Assembly (NCBI RefSeq): GCF_022829345.1
Contig: NZ_JAKSXV010000087.1
Span: forward strand, 1-64,000
Direction of reading: 5' to 3'
From: Methylobacterium sp. J-090
GTDB taxonomy: Bacteria; Pseudomonadota; Alphaproteobacteria; Rhizobiales; Beijerinckiaceae
Length of the DNA stretch: 64,000 nt
Below are positions 44,271 through 52,887 of the stretch, piece by piece (the first letter of the stretch is position 1; each line of letters begins with the position of its first letter). The translations under genes were made by a program, and so were the position numbers. The notes beneath the pieces were generated by a model that was not told where the DNA came from, made no database searches, and saw nothing but the letters and a program-made list of their open reading frames with translations.

Positions 44271-45065
44271 TCAGACGGCGATGATGCCCGGGTAGCGGCC
44301 CGCCAGATCGGCCCGGGTCGCGTCGGTCCAGGCCCGGTCGCGCGAGTCCCGCGGCCGCCCGAGGGGCACCGTGGCGACGAGGCTCGCCGGCCGGGCCGAG
44401 ACGAGCACGAGGCGGTCGGCGATGGCGATGGCCTCGGCGACGTTGTGGGTCACCATCAGGACGCCCATCCCGGTCCCGGTGACGCTGCCGACCACGAGGG
44501 CGCGCAGGGCCGCCGCCGAGGTGTCGTCGAGGGAGACGAACGGCTCGTCGAGGACGAGGATGCGGGGCGCCTGGGCGAGCGCCCGGGCGAGGGCGACGCG
44601 CCGGGCCATGCCGAGGGACAGGGCGCCGGGATAGCGCGTCCGCCACGGCGTCAGGCCGAGGGATTCGAACAGGGCATCGAGGTCGCGGCCGCGCGCGGGG
44701 CGCGGCAGGGCGAGGCGCACGTTCTGCTCGACGGTGCGCCACGGCAGCAGGCGCGGCTCCTGGAACACCATGGCGATGCCGGCTTCGTCCGGATCGGGCG
44801 TCACGCTGCCGTCGTAGGCGGCGTCGAGGCCGAGCAGGATGCGCAAGGTCGTGGTCTTGCCCGCCCCCGAGGGGCCGATGAGGCAGGTGATTCTTTTCGC
44901 GTGGATGGAAAAGGCGAGGTCGCGCACGGCCTCGACCGGCTCGGGGCCGCCGGCACCGTAGACCTTGGAGATGATCTCGACGCGCAAAGCCGCCTGCTCG
45001 GCGCCGGCGTCGGACGGGCGCTCGGCGCCGGCGTTGGACGGGAGCTCAGCGCCAGCGTCGGACAT
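44271..45065 (-). CDS. NitT/TauT-type ABC transporter ATPase
   Basis: A 264 aa ABC ATPase with Walker A GPSGAGKTTT, Q-loop FQEPRLLPW, a signature with changed first residues (ALSLGMARR in place of LSGGQ-R) and Walker B RILVLDEPFVSLD. The N-terminal 24 residues are a three-fold repeat (SDAGAE-type heptads), encoded by imperfect 24-bp DNA repeats, before the normal start of the domain. It overlaps the permease by 20 nt. Last gene of the SBP-permease-ATPase operon upstream of xoxF, so a methanol-, PQQ- or metal-related cargo is possible but unproven. Confidence 0.9.
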   Translation of the reverse strand: MSDAGAELPSNAGAERPSDAGAEQAALRVEIISKVYGAGGPEPVEAVRDLAFSIHAKRITCLIGPSGAGKTTTLRILLGLDAAYDGSVTPDPDEAGIAMVFQEPRLLPWRTVEQNVRLALPRPARGRDLDALFESLGLTPWRTRYPGALSLGMARRVALARALAQAPRILVLDEPFVSLDDTSAAALRALVVGSVTGTGMGVLMVTHNVAEAIAIADRLVLVSARPASLVATVPLGRPRDSRDRAWTDATRADLAGRYPGIIAV

Positions 45066-45783
45066 GGGCTTCGAGGCGCTGGAGGATGAGGATGTCGATG
45101 GCGATCATCACGCTCATGAACACGATGCTGTAGCCGACGATGGCCGCCACGTTCAGGCTCTGGACGAAGTAGTAGTTGATGGCGAAGCCGACGCCGTTGG
45201 GGCGCCCCAGCAGCTCGATCACCAGGACGATCTTCCAGGCCAGCGACAGGCCGGAGCGGGCGGCCGCCACCACGAAGGGCTGGAGCTGGGGCACCAGCAC
45301 GTGGGCGATCCAGGTGCGGCGGTCGAAGCGGTAGGTCCGGGCCATTTCCTCGAGCTGCGGATCGAGGCCGCGCGCGCCCTCGCGCAGGATCACCGCCACG
45401 TTGGGCAGCTTGTTGAGCACCACGGCCAGCACCGCCGCGGCCTCGTTGAGGCCGACCCAGATGTAGGCCAGCACGGTGATGACCAGGGCGGGCGTGTTGA
45501 GGAGGATGAGGAGCGGCGTGTCGAGGACGAGGTTGAGGCGCCGCGACCGCCCCAGCGCGATGCCGAGCAGCACGCCGAGCACCATGGCGAGCACGAAGGA
45601 GACGCCCACCCGCGCGAGGGTGATGCCGACGTTCCACCACAGGTCGCCCGAGGCCGATTCGCTCCGGATGAAGGCCAGGATCGCGAGCGGCGCCGGCAGC
45701 AGCCGCGACCCGGCGGCGACGGCGGCCGCCTGCCATCCGGCCAGCAGGACGAGGATCGAGACGAGACGGGTGGCAAACCCCAT
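45046..45783 (-). CDS. NitT/TauT-type ABC transporter permease
   Basis: A 245 aa inner-membrane protein with about six membrane segments and the binding-protein-dependent permease EAA loop (EEMARTYRFDRRTWIAHVLVP). It resembles SsuC/TauC/NrtB permeases, which import sulfonates, nitrate, pyrimidines or other small anions. The substrate cannot be told from sequence. It lies 34 bp after the binding-protein gene and overlaps the ATPase gene by 20 nt. Confidence 0.9.
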   Translation of the reverse strand: MGFATRLVSILVLLAGWQAAAVAAGSRLLPAPLAILAFIRSESASGDLWWNVGITLARVGVSFVLAMVLGVLLGIALGRSRRLNLVLDTPLLILLNTPALVITVLAYIWVGLNEAAAVLAVVLNKLPNVAVILREGARGLDPQLEEMARTYRFDRRTWIAHVLVPQLQPFVVAAARSGLSLAWKIVLVIELLGRPNGVGFAINYYFVQSLNVAAIVGYSIVFMSVMIAIDILILQRLEAHVRRWR

Positions 45784-45817
45784 GTGCTAGGGGTGCCCCG
45801 GAGCGCGGCGCGGCCCG

Positions 45818-46801
45818 TCAGCCATTCGCCGTGCCGTCGTAGTACAGGCCCGGCGGCAGGGTGGTGCCGGTGCCGACGAGGCGCTCGCCGCCGAGGCGGG
45901 CCAGGACGCCGTAGAGGCGCTCGCCGTCGACCCGCTCCACCGCGAGGGGCCGGCGCGGGATGCCGGCGAGGAAATCGCGCTTGAGGGCCTCGAAGGTCGC
46001 TTCATCCTCCGCCGCCATGAGGGGGCGGACCACGTCCCAGGCCGAGGCGTCCTGGGCGAGCATGTCCTTCGCCGCCTTCGAGGCGCGGGTGAAGCCGGCG
46101 ACCGCCTCAGGCTTGGCCGAAACGGTCTCGCCCGCCAGAAGGTAGCCGATCAGCGCCATGGAGCCCGTGGCGCCGAAGGCCCGCATGATGTCGTCCGAGC
46201 CGATGAGGCGGCGGAAGCCCTTGGGCTCCAGGCGGGCGCAGTAGGTCCAGTACAGCAGCCCGGCATCGAGCTCGCCCTGCTCCAGCTTGAGCGCCAGCAG
46301 GGGGGGCGCCCCGAACGCGACGGTGGCCTCGGTCTCGAGGTCGATCCCGGCGGCATCACGGGCCTGGGCCTTGAGGAGAAGCCAGTTCTTGTCGAGGGGC
46401 CCTCCCGCGACGCCGAGGCGCTTGCCCTTGAGGTCCTTGAGGCTGGCGATGGGGCTCGACCCCGGCACCATCAGGGAGCCCTCGGTGGTGGAATAGGGGA
46501 AGAACCGCATGCTCCGTCCCTCGTTGCCGAGGCGGGCCGCCCAGAGCAGGTCGCCCACGATGGTGTCGACCTGACCGCCCTGGAAGGCGATGCGGGCGGC
46601 GTCGTTGCCGGCGAGCTTGACCACGTCGAGGGTGAAGCCGTTGGCCGCGTCGAGGCCGCGCGCCTTGATGACGGCGGCCTCCCACGAGACCGTGCCGAAG
46701 GGCAGGCTTCCCACCGAGATCTTCGGGGAATTCGCGTGGGCCGAGCGGCCGGCCAGGGGCAGCCACGCCGCCGTCGCGAGCAATCCGCGCCGTGACAGCA
46801 T
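45818..46801 (-). CDS. ABC transporter substrate-binding protein (NitT/TauT-type)
   Basis: A 327 aa periplasmic protein. The signal MLSRRGLLATAAWLPLAGRS has a twin-arginine-like SRRGLL, so it may use the Tat route. The mature part has the NMT1/ThiY-SsuA-like pattern (ISVGSLPFGTVSWEAAVIKA; FQGGQVDTIVGDLLWAARLG; DLKGKRLGVAGGPLDKNWLL). It captures the transported compound and passes it to the permease. It heads the operon, with a palindrome just upstream. In Methylobacterium a transporter like this sits near xoxF, so a link to methanol oxidation is suggested by position only. Confidence 0.9.
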   Translation of the reverse strand: MLSRRGLLATAAWLPLAGRSAHANSPKISVGSLPFGTVSWEAAVIKARGLDAANGFTLDVVKLAGNDAARIAFQGGQVDTIVGDLLWAARLGNEGRSMRFFPYSTTEGSLMVPGSSPIASLKDLKGKRLGVAGGPLDKNWLLLKAQARDAAGIDLETEATVAFGAPPLLALKLEQGELDAGLLYWTYCARLEPKGFRRLIGSDDIMRAFGATGSMALIGYLLAGETVSAKPEAVAGFTRASKAAKDMLAQDASAWDVVRPLMAAEDEATFEALKRDFLAGIPRRPLAVERVDGERLYGVLARLGGERLVGTGTTLPPGLYYDGTANG

Positions 46802-46820
46802 AGGCGTACCCTCCTTCGGT

Positions 46821-46845
46821 ATTCTGTTGAGAGTCTCAATAGAAT
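46821..46845. promoter_or_regulatory. Near-perfect palindrome upstream of the ABC binding-protein gene
   Basis: Arms ATTCTGTTGAG (46821-46831) and CTCAATAGAAT (46835-46845), 11 bp with one mismatch and an AGT spacer, end 20 bp before the start codon. Its size and place fit an operator bound by a dimeric regulator. Confidence 0.6.
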
Positions 46846-46984
46846 GTCCCGGTTCGGCCGTCCACCGGCGCGACCGCTCCCGGCCTGAGGCGAAACGGCC
46901 CGCGATCTTGCGAACGCGCCCGCCCCGTCGCAGGGTCGCCGCCGTGAGCCCGGCCGCGTCAGGCGGGCAATGGGAGACCCGACC

Positions 46985-47362
46985 ATGGCCGAACCGCGCG
47001 ATACCGTCCTCGACGACGCCACCATCGAGGCGCGCCTCACCACCGAACTGCCGGCCTGGCGCCTCGAGGAGGGCTGGATCAAGCGCACCTACAAGACCGC
47101 GAGCTGGAAGAGCACCCTCATGGTCATCAACACTGTGGGGCATCTGGCGGAGGCCGCCTGGCACCACCCCGACCTCACGGCCTCCTACGCCTGGGTCGAG
47201 GTGCGCCTGACCAACCACGCCGCCAAGGGCGTGACCGAGAAGGATTTCGCCCTGGCGCGGAAGATCGAGGAGGTGGTCGGCTGGCAGCCCGGCACCGAGG
47301 GCGGCGCCCTGGAGGGTACCCCGACGGACCCGCGCTTCGCCTACATCAAGCACGAGAAGTAG
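46985..47362 (+). CDS. phhB: Pterin-4a-carbinolamine dehydratase
   Basis: A 125 aa protein of the PCD/DCoH family with AEAAWHHPDLTASYAWVEVR (the HHP motif) and TNHAAKGVTEKDFALA (AKGVT-D-motif). PCD dehydrates 4a-hydroxytetrahydropterins and helps regenerate pterin cofactors. ATG 46985 is chosen because GGGAG lies 9 nt before it. Here, next to methylotrophy genes without an obvious aromatic hydroxylase, a role in H4MPT or folate pterin handling is possible. Confidence 0.9.
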   Translation: MAEPRDTVLDDATIEARLTTELPAWRLEEGWIKRTYKTASWKSTLMVINTVGHLAEAAWHHPDLTASYAWVEVRLTNHAAKGVTEKDFALARKIEEVVGWQPGTEGGALEGTPTDPRFAYIKHEK

Positions 47363-47365
47363 CGA

Positions 47366-47587
47366 TCACTCGGCCTGCTTCACCCGGCGGCACTCGGTCT
47401 TGAGGTAGCTCGTCTTGCCGACCTCGTCGCGAAGATCCGTGCGGGCGATGATCTCCTGCCAGCCGTTGGTGCAGCCGAGTTCGTTGCTCACCCGGACCTT
47501 GCGGACCTCGCTCGCCTTCTCGTCGGTGCAGGCCTCGATGGGGATGCCGTTGGCGCAGACGAGGACGACGGCGATGAAGGCGTTCAC
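47366..47587 (-). CDS. Small exported protein, unknown
   Basis: A 73 aa protein starting with GTG. A short hydrophobic leader (MNAFIAVVLVCANGIPIEAC) is followed by a charged region with three further cysteines: KVRVSNELGCTNGWQEIIAR and KTECRRVKQAE. This looks like a small periplasmic protein stabilised by disulfides. I do not recognise the family. It is convergent with phhB (3 bp apart). No partner gene suggests a role. Confidence 0.6.
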   Translation of the reverse strand: MNAFIAVVLVCANGIPIEACTDEKASEVRKVRVSNELGCTNGWQEIIARTDLRDEVGKTSYLKTECRRVKQAE

Positions 47588-47644
47588 GGGCGGGCTCCGG
47601 TTCCGAGGGGCGTCTCAGGGTACGCGCCGCGCAGGGCTCCGGTT

Positions 47645-48505
47645 TCAGCCGACGGCGAGGATCGTGTCGGGCGCGTAGGTCTTGCCCTCGACGGGGTTGG
47701 CGACCCAGCGGGTGCGCCCGACCCGCAGGTCGTGCGCCGCGTGGAAGTGCCCCGAGATCCACAGGTCGGGCCGGGCGGAGTCGGGCAGGTCGTCCAGCAC
47801 CGTGGTGGCGTAGAAGGCCGGCAGCCACCACGGCACGCCCGGGGCCCCGCGAAACGCGTCCGCCGCCGCCGTGCCGGCGGGGTGGTGGGTGAGGCACACC
47901 GTCGGGCCCGCATGCGGCACCGACAGGGCGGCGACCAGCGCCGCCCGCTCCCGCGCATGGGCCGCCATGGCGTCCGCCGGCGACCAGGCCGAGCCGTCGC
48001 CGTTGCGGATGGCGCCGCGGAACTCGCGGGACCCCGTGACGGGGTCGGTCATGCGCGCGGCGGCGTAGGCGATGGGATCTTGCGGGACGGGATCTTGTGG
48101 CCGGTCGGGCGTCCCGGCGTCGAGCCAGCGCCCGGCGAGGCGCCAGTCGGTCCACAGGGTGGTGCCGACGAAGCGCACCCCGTCGCGGATCACCGCGGCG
48201 CTTCCCTGGAGCAGGTGGATCGTCTGCCCCGCCCGGTTCAGGCGGTCGACCTCGGCCTCCAGGGCGGCGAGGAGCTCGGGCGCGGTGCGGCCGTCGCCGG
48301 TCGGGGCGTAGCGCTCGTGGTTGCCCGGCACGAGGACGATGGGTCGGCCCTGCGCCAGTGCCACGATGGCGGCCAGGCCCCGCTCGGGATGGCCCTCCCA
48401 CAGGTCGCCGGCGCAGGCCAGCACGTCGAAGGGCAGGCGCGGCGGCGGAATCACGTCGAGGCGGCGGCGTTCGAGGTGGAGGTCCGAGATCGGAAAGATG
48501 CGCAT
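47645..48505 (-). CDS. Calcineurin-like metallophosphoesterase
   Basis: A 286 aa protein with the metal motifs of the family: SDLHLERR (D-x-H), CAGDLWEG (GD), VPGNHERY (GNHE), LTHHPAGT and SGHFHAAHD (GHxH). It would hydrolyse phosphoesters with two metals; the natural substrate is unknown. It starts with ATG 48505 and is a single gene upstream of the cation-transporter gene on the same strand, 19 bp away. Confidence 0.93.
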   Translation of the reverse strand: MRIFPISDLHLERRRLDVIPPPRLPFDVLACAGDLWEGHPERGLAAIVALAQGRPIVLVPGNHERYAPTGDGRTAPELLAALEAEVDRLNRAGQTIHLLQGSAAVIRDGVRFVGTTLWTDWRLAGRWLDAGTPDRPQDPVPQDPIAYAAARMTDPVTGSREFRGAIRNGDGSAWSPADAMAAHARERAALVAALSVPHAGPTVCLTHHPAGTAAADAFRGAPGVPWWLPAFYATTVLDDLPDSARPDLWISGHFHAAHDLRVGRTRWVANPVEGKTYAPDTILAVG

Positions 48506-48524
48506 GGGTGTCAGGATATGGGGG

Positions 48525-49127
48525 TCAGGGCATCGCTTTCGCCGCGCGCCATTCCGCGCGGGCCGCCCGGAGGATGTCGCCGGCCGAATCCGCGTTGAGG
48601 ATCGCGATGCCCGCCGCCGCGATGAGGTCGGGCCAGGGCGACAGGGTCACGGCGGTGAAGAGGCCGGCGGCGATGATGGCGAGGTTGGCGTAGGCGTCGT
48701 TGCGGGCCGAGAGGTAGGCCGCCCGGGTCAGGCTGCCGCCGCCGTCGCGGTGGCGCGCCAGCATGGCCGCGCAGGCGAGGTTGACGGCGAGCGCCGCGAG
48801 ACCCGTGAGGGTCAGCGCCAGGGGGGCGGGCGGCGTCAGATCCGAGAATTTCTCGTAGGCCGCGTAGGCGGTGGCGAGCCCCGGGATCACCAGGATGCCG
48901 GCCAGCACCACGCCGAGGCGGGCCCGGTTGCGCACGCTCCAGCCGATCCCGGCGAAGATGAGGAGGTTGATGGCCGCGTCCTCGAGGAAGTCGAGGCTGT
49001 CGGCGATGAGGGCGATGGAGCCGATGGCGAGCGCCACGGCGATCTCGATGCCGAAGAAGCCGAGGTTCAGGCCCGCGACCCGGGCGACGACGGGGCGGAG
49101 CGCGGTGGCGGGGGCTGGCTGGGTCAC
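48525..49127 (-). CDS. Cation diffusion facilitator-like transporter
   Basis: A 200 aa membrane protein with about five to six spans. The metal-site pattern IALIADSLDFLEDA (D-x3-D as in CDF site A) and ARNDAYANLAIIAAG (N-D where many CDFs have H-x3-D) place it in the CDF family as a short form lacking the C-terminal cytosolic domain. It would export a divalent cation such as zinc, cobalt or iron. GTG is the likely start. The metal is not predictable. Confidence 0.85.
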   Translation of the reverse strand: MTQPAPATALRPVVARVAGLNLGFFGIEIAVALAIGSIALIADSLDFLEDAAINLLIFAGIGWSVRNRARLGVVLAGILVIPGLATAYAAYEKFSDLTPPAPLALTLTGLAALAVNLACAAMLARHRDGGGSLTRAAYLSARNDAYANLAIIAAGLFTAVTLSPWPDLIAAAGIAILNADSAGDILRAARAEWRAAKAMP

Positions 49128-49246
49128 GGTGTGGTCCTCGCGGCCGGCGCCTCATCGCCGATGCGTGCCGCCCTGTCGAGGGCGGACCTGTCGAGGGTTG
49201 GATCTGTCGAGGGGCGGGGCGCCCACCCGGCGGCCCGCGACGCGGA

Positions 49247-49651
49247 TCAGGTCCCGCGGGCGATGCGCCGGTTACGCACATCCTTCAGGGCGCGCCTGTG
49301 CACGACGGCCGCCACCGGCGGCACCGGCTCCGGCCCAGGGGTTCGTGCCCCGCGGACCGATGCCGCCAGGGCCGGGTGGACCCGCGGCTCGTGCGGCAGG
49401 GCCGAACGGGCCGTCACCGGTGTCGGTGCCACGGCCCTGGGCGCCCCGGGCCGGCGTCCCTTGCGGGACCGCTGCCGCTTCGGCGTGTGGCAGAGGTCGA
49501 CCGTGAAGGCGACGAGCGCCGCCGCAAGGCAGCCGCAGGCCAGGCCGAGGATGTCCGGTCGCGTCCCCTCGCTCGTCATCAGGGCGACGAGGCCCGTGAG
49601 GGAGAGCGCCGACCCGAGATGCCGGGGCGCGAAAGGATCTGGATCGGACAT
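49247..49651 (-). CDS. Hypothetical membrane protein
   Basis: A 134 aa protein with two hydrophobic segments in its first half (about 12-26 and 31-50), then a long arginine- and proline-rich tail (KRQRSRKGRRPGAPR) lacking structure. I know no family. The strong codon bias and start next to a purine-rich site make expression plausible. The tail could bind nucleic acid or phospholipid. Low-complexity content makes a false call possible. Confidence 0.45.
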   Translation of the reverse strand: MSDPDPFAPRHLGSALSLTGLVALMTSEGTRPDILGLACGCLAAALVAFTVDLCHTPKRQRSRKGRRPGAPRAVAPTPVTARSALPHEPRVHPALAASVRGARTPGPEPVPPVAAVVHRRALKDVRNRRIARGT

Positions 49652-49867
49652 GCCGGGGAGTGTGCGGGATGGGGCTTCACGGACCCGTGAAGACGACCGC
49701 TCGAATTGTCCGGAACGCCCCTGCGCCGCGGCCCGCCTCCGCGCGGCCTAAGACTGGATTTGGCCGCGCGCCTGTGCGAGGCGAAAAGGGATCTTCGGCG
49801 CGGCGAACGGGCGCGCCGCCGGCGCGGGCGATGCCCGCGTGCCACGAACGAGACGGGGGAACTGCCC

Positions 49868-50347
49868 ATGATGCCCGAACTGCGCGTCCTGTATTTCGAG
49901 GACCTCGAAGTCGGCCTGTCCGAGACCCTCAACAAGGAGATCTCGTCCTCCGACGTGGTGGGCTTCGCCGAGATCACCGGCGACCGCAACCCGATCCACC
50001 TGTCCGAACACTTCGCCGCCCGCACGCCGTTCGGAACCCGCATCGCCCACGGCCTCTACACCGCCGGCCTGATCTCGGCGGTGCTCGGCACCCGCCTGCC
50101 GGGCCCCGGCGCCATCTACATCAGCCAGACCCTGAACTTTCGCGCGCCCGTGCGCATCGGCGACACGGTTCAGGTCACTGTCGAGGTGGCCGAGCTCGTG
50201 CCCGAGCGCCGCCGCGCCCGCCTGAAATGCACCTGCTCGGTCGCCGGCGAGATCGTCCTCGACGGCGAGGCCCTGGTGAAGGTGCCGACGAAGGCCGAGG
50301 CCGACCCCCTCGCCATCCGCATGGGCGGCCGCCCGCCGAGCGCCTGA
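49868..50347 (+). CDS. MaoC-like dehydratase domain protein
   Basis: A 159 aa hot-dog-fold protein with the R-hydratase motif FAEITGDRNPIHLSEHFAAR and RIAHGLYTAGLISAVLG, including the catalytic Asp and His. Enzymes of this type hydrate short enoyl-CoAs (as in PHB or ethylmalonyl-CoA metabolism). The ATG is preceded by GGGGAACTG. The product probably supports C4/C5 acyl-CoA chemistry, but the precise substrate is unknown. 7 bp from the downstream methyltransferase gene. Confidence 0.9.
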   Translation: MMPELRVLYFEDLEVGLSETLNKEISSSDVVGFAEITGDRNPIHLSEHFAARTPFGTRIAHGLYTAGLISAVLGTRLPGPGAIYISQTLNFRAPVRIGDTVQVTVEVAELVPERRRARLKCTCSVAGEIVLDGEALVKVPTKAEADPLAIRMGGRPPSA

Positions 50348-50354
50348 TCCGCCC

Positions 50355-51158
50355 TTGCCGCCGATCCCCGTCGCCGACCCCGCCGACCCGCGTCTTTCGC
50401 CCTACACGGCCATGCGCGAGCGCGACCTCGTCGGGCGCGAAGGCCGCTTCATCGTCGAGGGCGAGGTCACCCTGCGGGTGATGCTTTCGGGGCGGGCGCG
50501 GTTCGGTCTCGAATCGATCCTGCTGTCGCCGGAGCGCGTGGAGGGCCTGACCGAAATCCTCATGGCGCGGACCGGCCCGGTCCCGGTCTACGTCGCCGAG
50601 AAGGCCGTGATGAGCGCCATCGCGGGCTTCCCGATCCATCGCGGCGTCCTGGCGGTGGGGCTTGCCGGACCGGAGACCGGCCTCCCGGTGCCGCCCGCCC
50701 CGGCGCCGGCCCTCGTCGTCGGCCTCGTCGGCCTGACCAACCACGACAATGTCGGCGGCCTGTTCCGCAACGCCGCCGCCTTCGGGGCCGATGGCGTGCT
50801 CCTCGACGCCGCCACCTGCGATCCCCTCTACCGCAAGGCGATTCGGGTCTCGGCGGGCGCGGCCCTCACGGTGCCGTTCGCGCGCCTGCCCGACGGGGCG
50901 GCGCTCCTGGCCTTCGCCGAGGATCACGCCCTCGTCCCCCTGGCCCTGAGCCCCGCCGGCCGCGAGAGGCTGTCCGACCTCGCGCCCCCGCCGCGCGCCC
51001 TCCTGCTCCTCGGCACCGAGGGGCCCGGCCTGCCCCAGAGCCTCATGGCCCGCGCCCGGACCGTGCGGATCGCCATGGCGCCCGGCTTCGATTCCCTCAA
51101 CGTCGCCACCGCCGGGGCGCTGGCCCTGCATCATCTCGCGGCGGCCCACCTGCGCTGA
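50355..51158 (+). CDS. SpoU/TrmH-family RNA 2'-O-methyltransferase
   Basis: A 267 aa SPOUT methyltransferase. The C-terminal knot motifs are GLTNHDNVGGLFRNAAAFGA, LLLLGTEGPGLP and FDSLNVATAGALALHH; residues 1-110 form the substrate-binding domain. It methylates ribose in rRNA or tRNA. The start is TTG 50355, 7 bp after the MaoC-like gene stop. A TrmH-like versus RlmB-like substrate cannot be decided. Confidence 0.93.
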   Translation: MPPIPVADPADPRLSPYTAMRERDLVGREGRFIVEGEVTLRVMLSGRARFGLESILLSPERVEGLTEILMARTGPVPVYVAEKAVMSAIAGFPIHRGVLAVGLAGPETGLPVPPAPAPALVVGLVGLTNHDNVGGLFRNAAAFGADGVLLDAATCDPLYRKAIRVSAGAALTVPFARLPDGAALLAFAEDHALVPLALSPAGRERLSDLAPPPRALLLLGTEGPGLPQSLMARARTVRIAMAPGFDSLNVATAGALALHHLAAAHLR

Positions 51159-51294
51159 CGCGCGACAATCCGTGGCCCTTGCCCTGCCGGGCGCTACGCT
51201 CAAGATTACGCGAGCGCGCCGTCGGGCGTATCCGAAGGAAACCGGATCGGGCCAGGAGACTGGAATCCGGGACGTCGAGTGGGAGTTGCGAGCG

Positions 51295-52887
51295 TTGCTG
51301 CAGTCACGGGATGGCTTGCGGACTCTGTCCGGACGCCGGGTCATCATCGTCGGCGCCGGTCCCGGCGGCCTCGCCACGGCCCTGCTGCTGGCGCGCGCGG
51401 GCGTCCACGTCACGCTGCTGGAGAAGGACCCGGCGGTGGGCGGCCGGACCAAGACCGTGGAGGCGCCGGGCGGCTACCGCTTCGACATTGGGCCGACCTT
51501 CTTCCTCTATCCACAGATTCTCGCCGACATCTTCGAATCCTGCGGCGAGCGCCTGGAGGACCACGTCAAGCTCGAGCGCCTCGATCCGCAATACCACCTC
51601 GTCTTCGAGGAGAACGGCGGCATCTCGGGCACGATCCAGGCGACCAACGACATGGAGCGCCTGGAGGCCGAGGTCGCCCGCATCGCGCCGGACGACGCGA
51701 AGAACGTCAGGAAATTCTTCGCCGACAACCGGGTGAAGCTGAAGTTCTTTAAGCCGGTGCTGGAGCAGGCCTTCCACACCCTGCGCAGCATGGCCTCCCC
51801 GGCGATGATCGCCGCCCTGCCCCACCTCCATCCGGGCCGCAGCGTCGACAGGGACCTGCAGCGCTACTTCGCCGACCCGCGCGTGCGCCTCGCCTTCGCG
51901 TTCCAGACCAAATACCTCGGCATGTCGCCGTTCCGGTGCCCGAGCCTGTTCACCATCCTGTCGTTCCTCGAATACGAGCACGGGGTCTACCATCCCGTCG
52001 GCGGCTGCGGCGCCGTCTCGGAGGCCATGGCGGGGCTGGCCCGGCGCATGGGCGTCGACATCCGCCTCGGCGCGAGCGTCGACCGGGTGCTGTTCGAGGG
52101 GAAAAAGGCCTGCGGCGTGGTCTGCGGCGCGGAAACGATCCACGCCGACGCGGTGGTGATCAACGGCGATTTCGCCAAGGTGATCAAGGACCTCGTTCCC
52201 CAATCCCACCGCCCGCGCTGGCGCGACGCCAAGATCGCGAAGGCGCGCCTCTCGTGCTCGACCTTCATGCTGTATCTCGGCATCGAGGGCCCGGCACCGG
52301 AGGCGCTCGGCCATCACACGATCCTGTTGTCGGAGGATTACGCCCGCAACATCCGCGAGATCACCGGCGGCACCCTGCCGATGCAGCCCTCGCTCTACGT
52401 CCAGCACGCCGGTTTCACCGATGGCGGCATGGCGCCGCCGGGCCATACCAGCCTCTACGTCCTCGTGCCGGTGCCGAACCTGAAGGCCGACATCGACTGG
52501 ACCACCACGCGGCAGACCTATCGCCGCCTCGTCCTCGACCGCCTGAAGATCCTCGGCCTCGGCGACATCGAGGAGCGCATCCGCTACGAGCGCATCGTCG
52601 ATCCGACGGAGTGGCGCGACGATTTCTTCGTCCACGAGGGCGCCACCTTCAACCTCGCCCACGACCTCATGCAGATGCTCTACTTCCGCCCGCACAACCG
52701 GTTCGGGCCGGGGCTCTACCTCGTCGGCGGCGGCACCCATCCGGGCTCGGGCCTGCCGGTGATCTACGAGGGCGCGCGCATCACCGCCCGCTTGCTCATC
52801 GACGAACTGTCGGCGGGCCGCGTCGGCGCCGAGGCCGCCGGCGTACCGAACACGGCGCCGCTCGCCACGTCCGGCGACGCCGCGTGA
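51295..52887 (+). CDS. CrtI/CrtN-type carotenoid desaturase or oxidase
   Basis: A 530 aa FAD enzyme: Rossmann motif VIIVGAGPGGLATALLLARA at about 18-37, FDIGPTFFLYPQ, VYHPVGGCGAVSEAM, and the C-terminal FAD part LVGGGTHPGSGLPVIYEG. This is one of two such genes in the locus, so it may be a desaturase (CrtN-like) or a terminal oxidase (CrtP-like). TTG 51295 is proposed because GGGAG lies 10 nt upstream; the frame is open from GTG 51172. Its stop overlaps the next gene. Membrane-associated, probable C30 pathway. Confidence 0.85.
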   Translation: MLQSRDGLRTLSGRRVIIVGAGPGGLATALLLARAGVHVTLLEKDPAVGGRTKTVEAPGGYRFDIGPTFFLYPQILADIFESCGERLEDHVKLERLDPQYHLVFEENGGISGTIQATNDMERLEAEVARIAPDDAKNVRKFFADNRVKLKFFKPVLEQAFHTLRSMASPAMIAALPHLHPGRSVDRDLQRYFADPRVRLAFAFQTKYLGMSPFRCPSLFTILSFLEYEHGVYHPVGGCGAVSEAMAGLARRMGVDIRLGASVDRVLFEGKKACGVVCGAETIHADAVVINGDFAKVIKDLVPQSHRPRWRDAKIAKARLSCSTFMLYLGIEGPAPEALGHHTILLSEDYARNIREITGGTLPMQPSLYVQHAGFTDGGMAPPGHTSLYVLVPVPNLKADIDWTTTRQTYRRLVLDRLKILGLGDIEERIRYERIVDPTEWRDDFFVHEGATFNLAHDLMQMLYFRPHNRFGPGLYLVGGGTHPGSGLPVIYEGARITARLLIDELSAGRVGAEAAGVPNTAPLATSGDAA

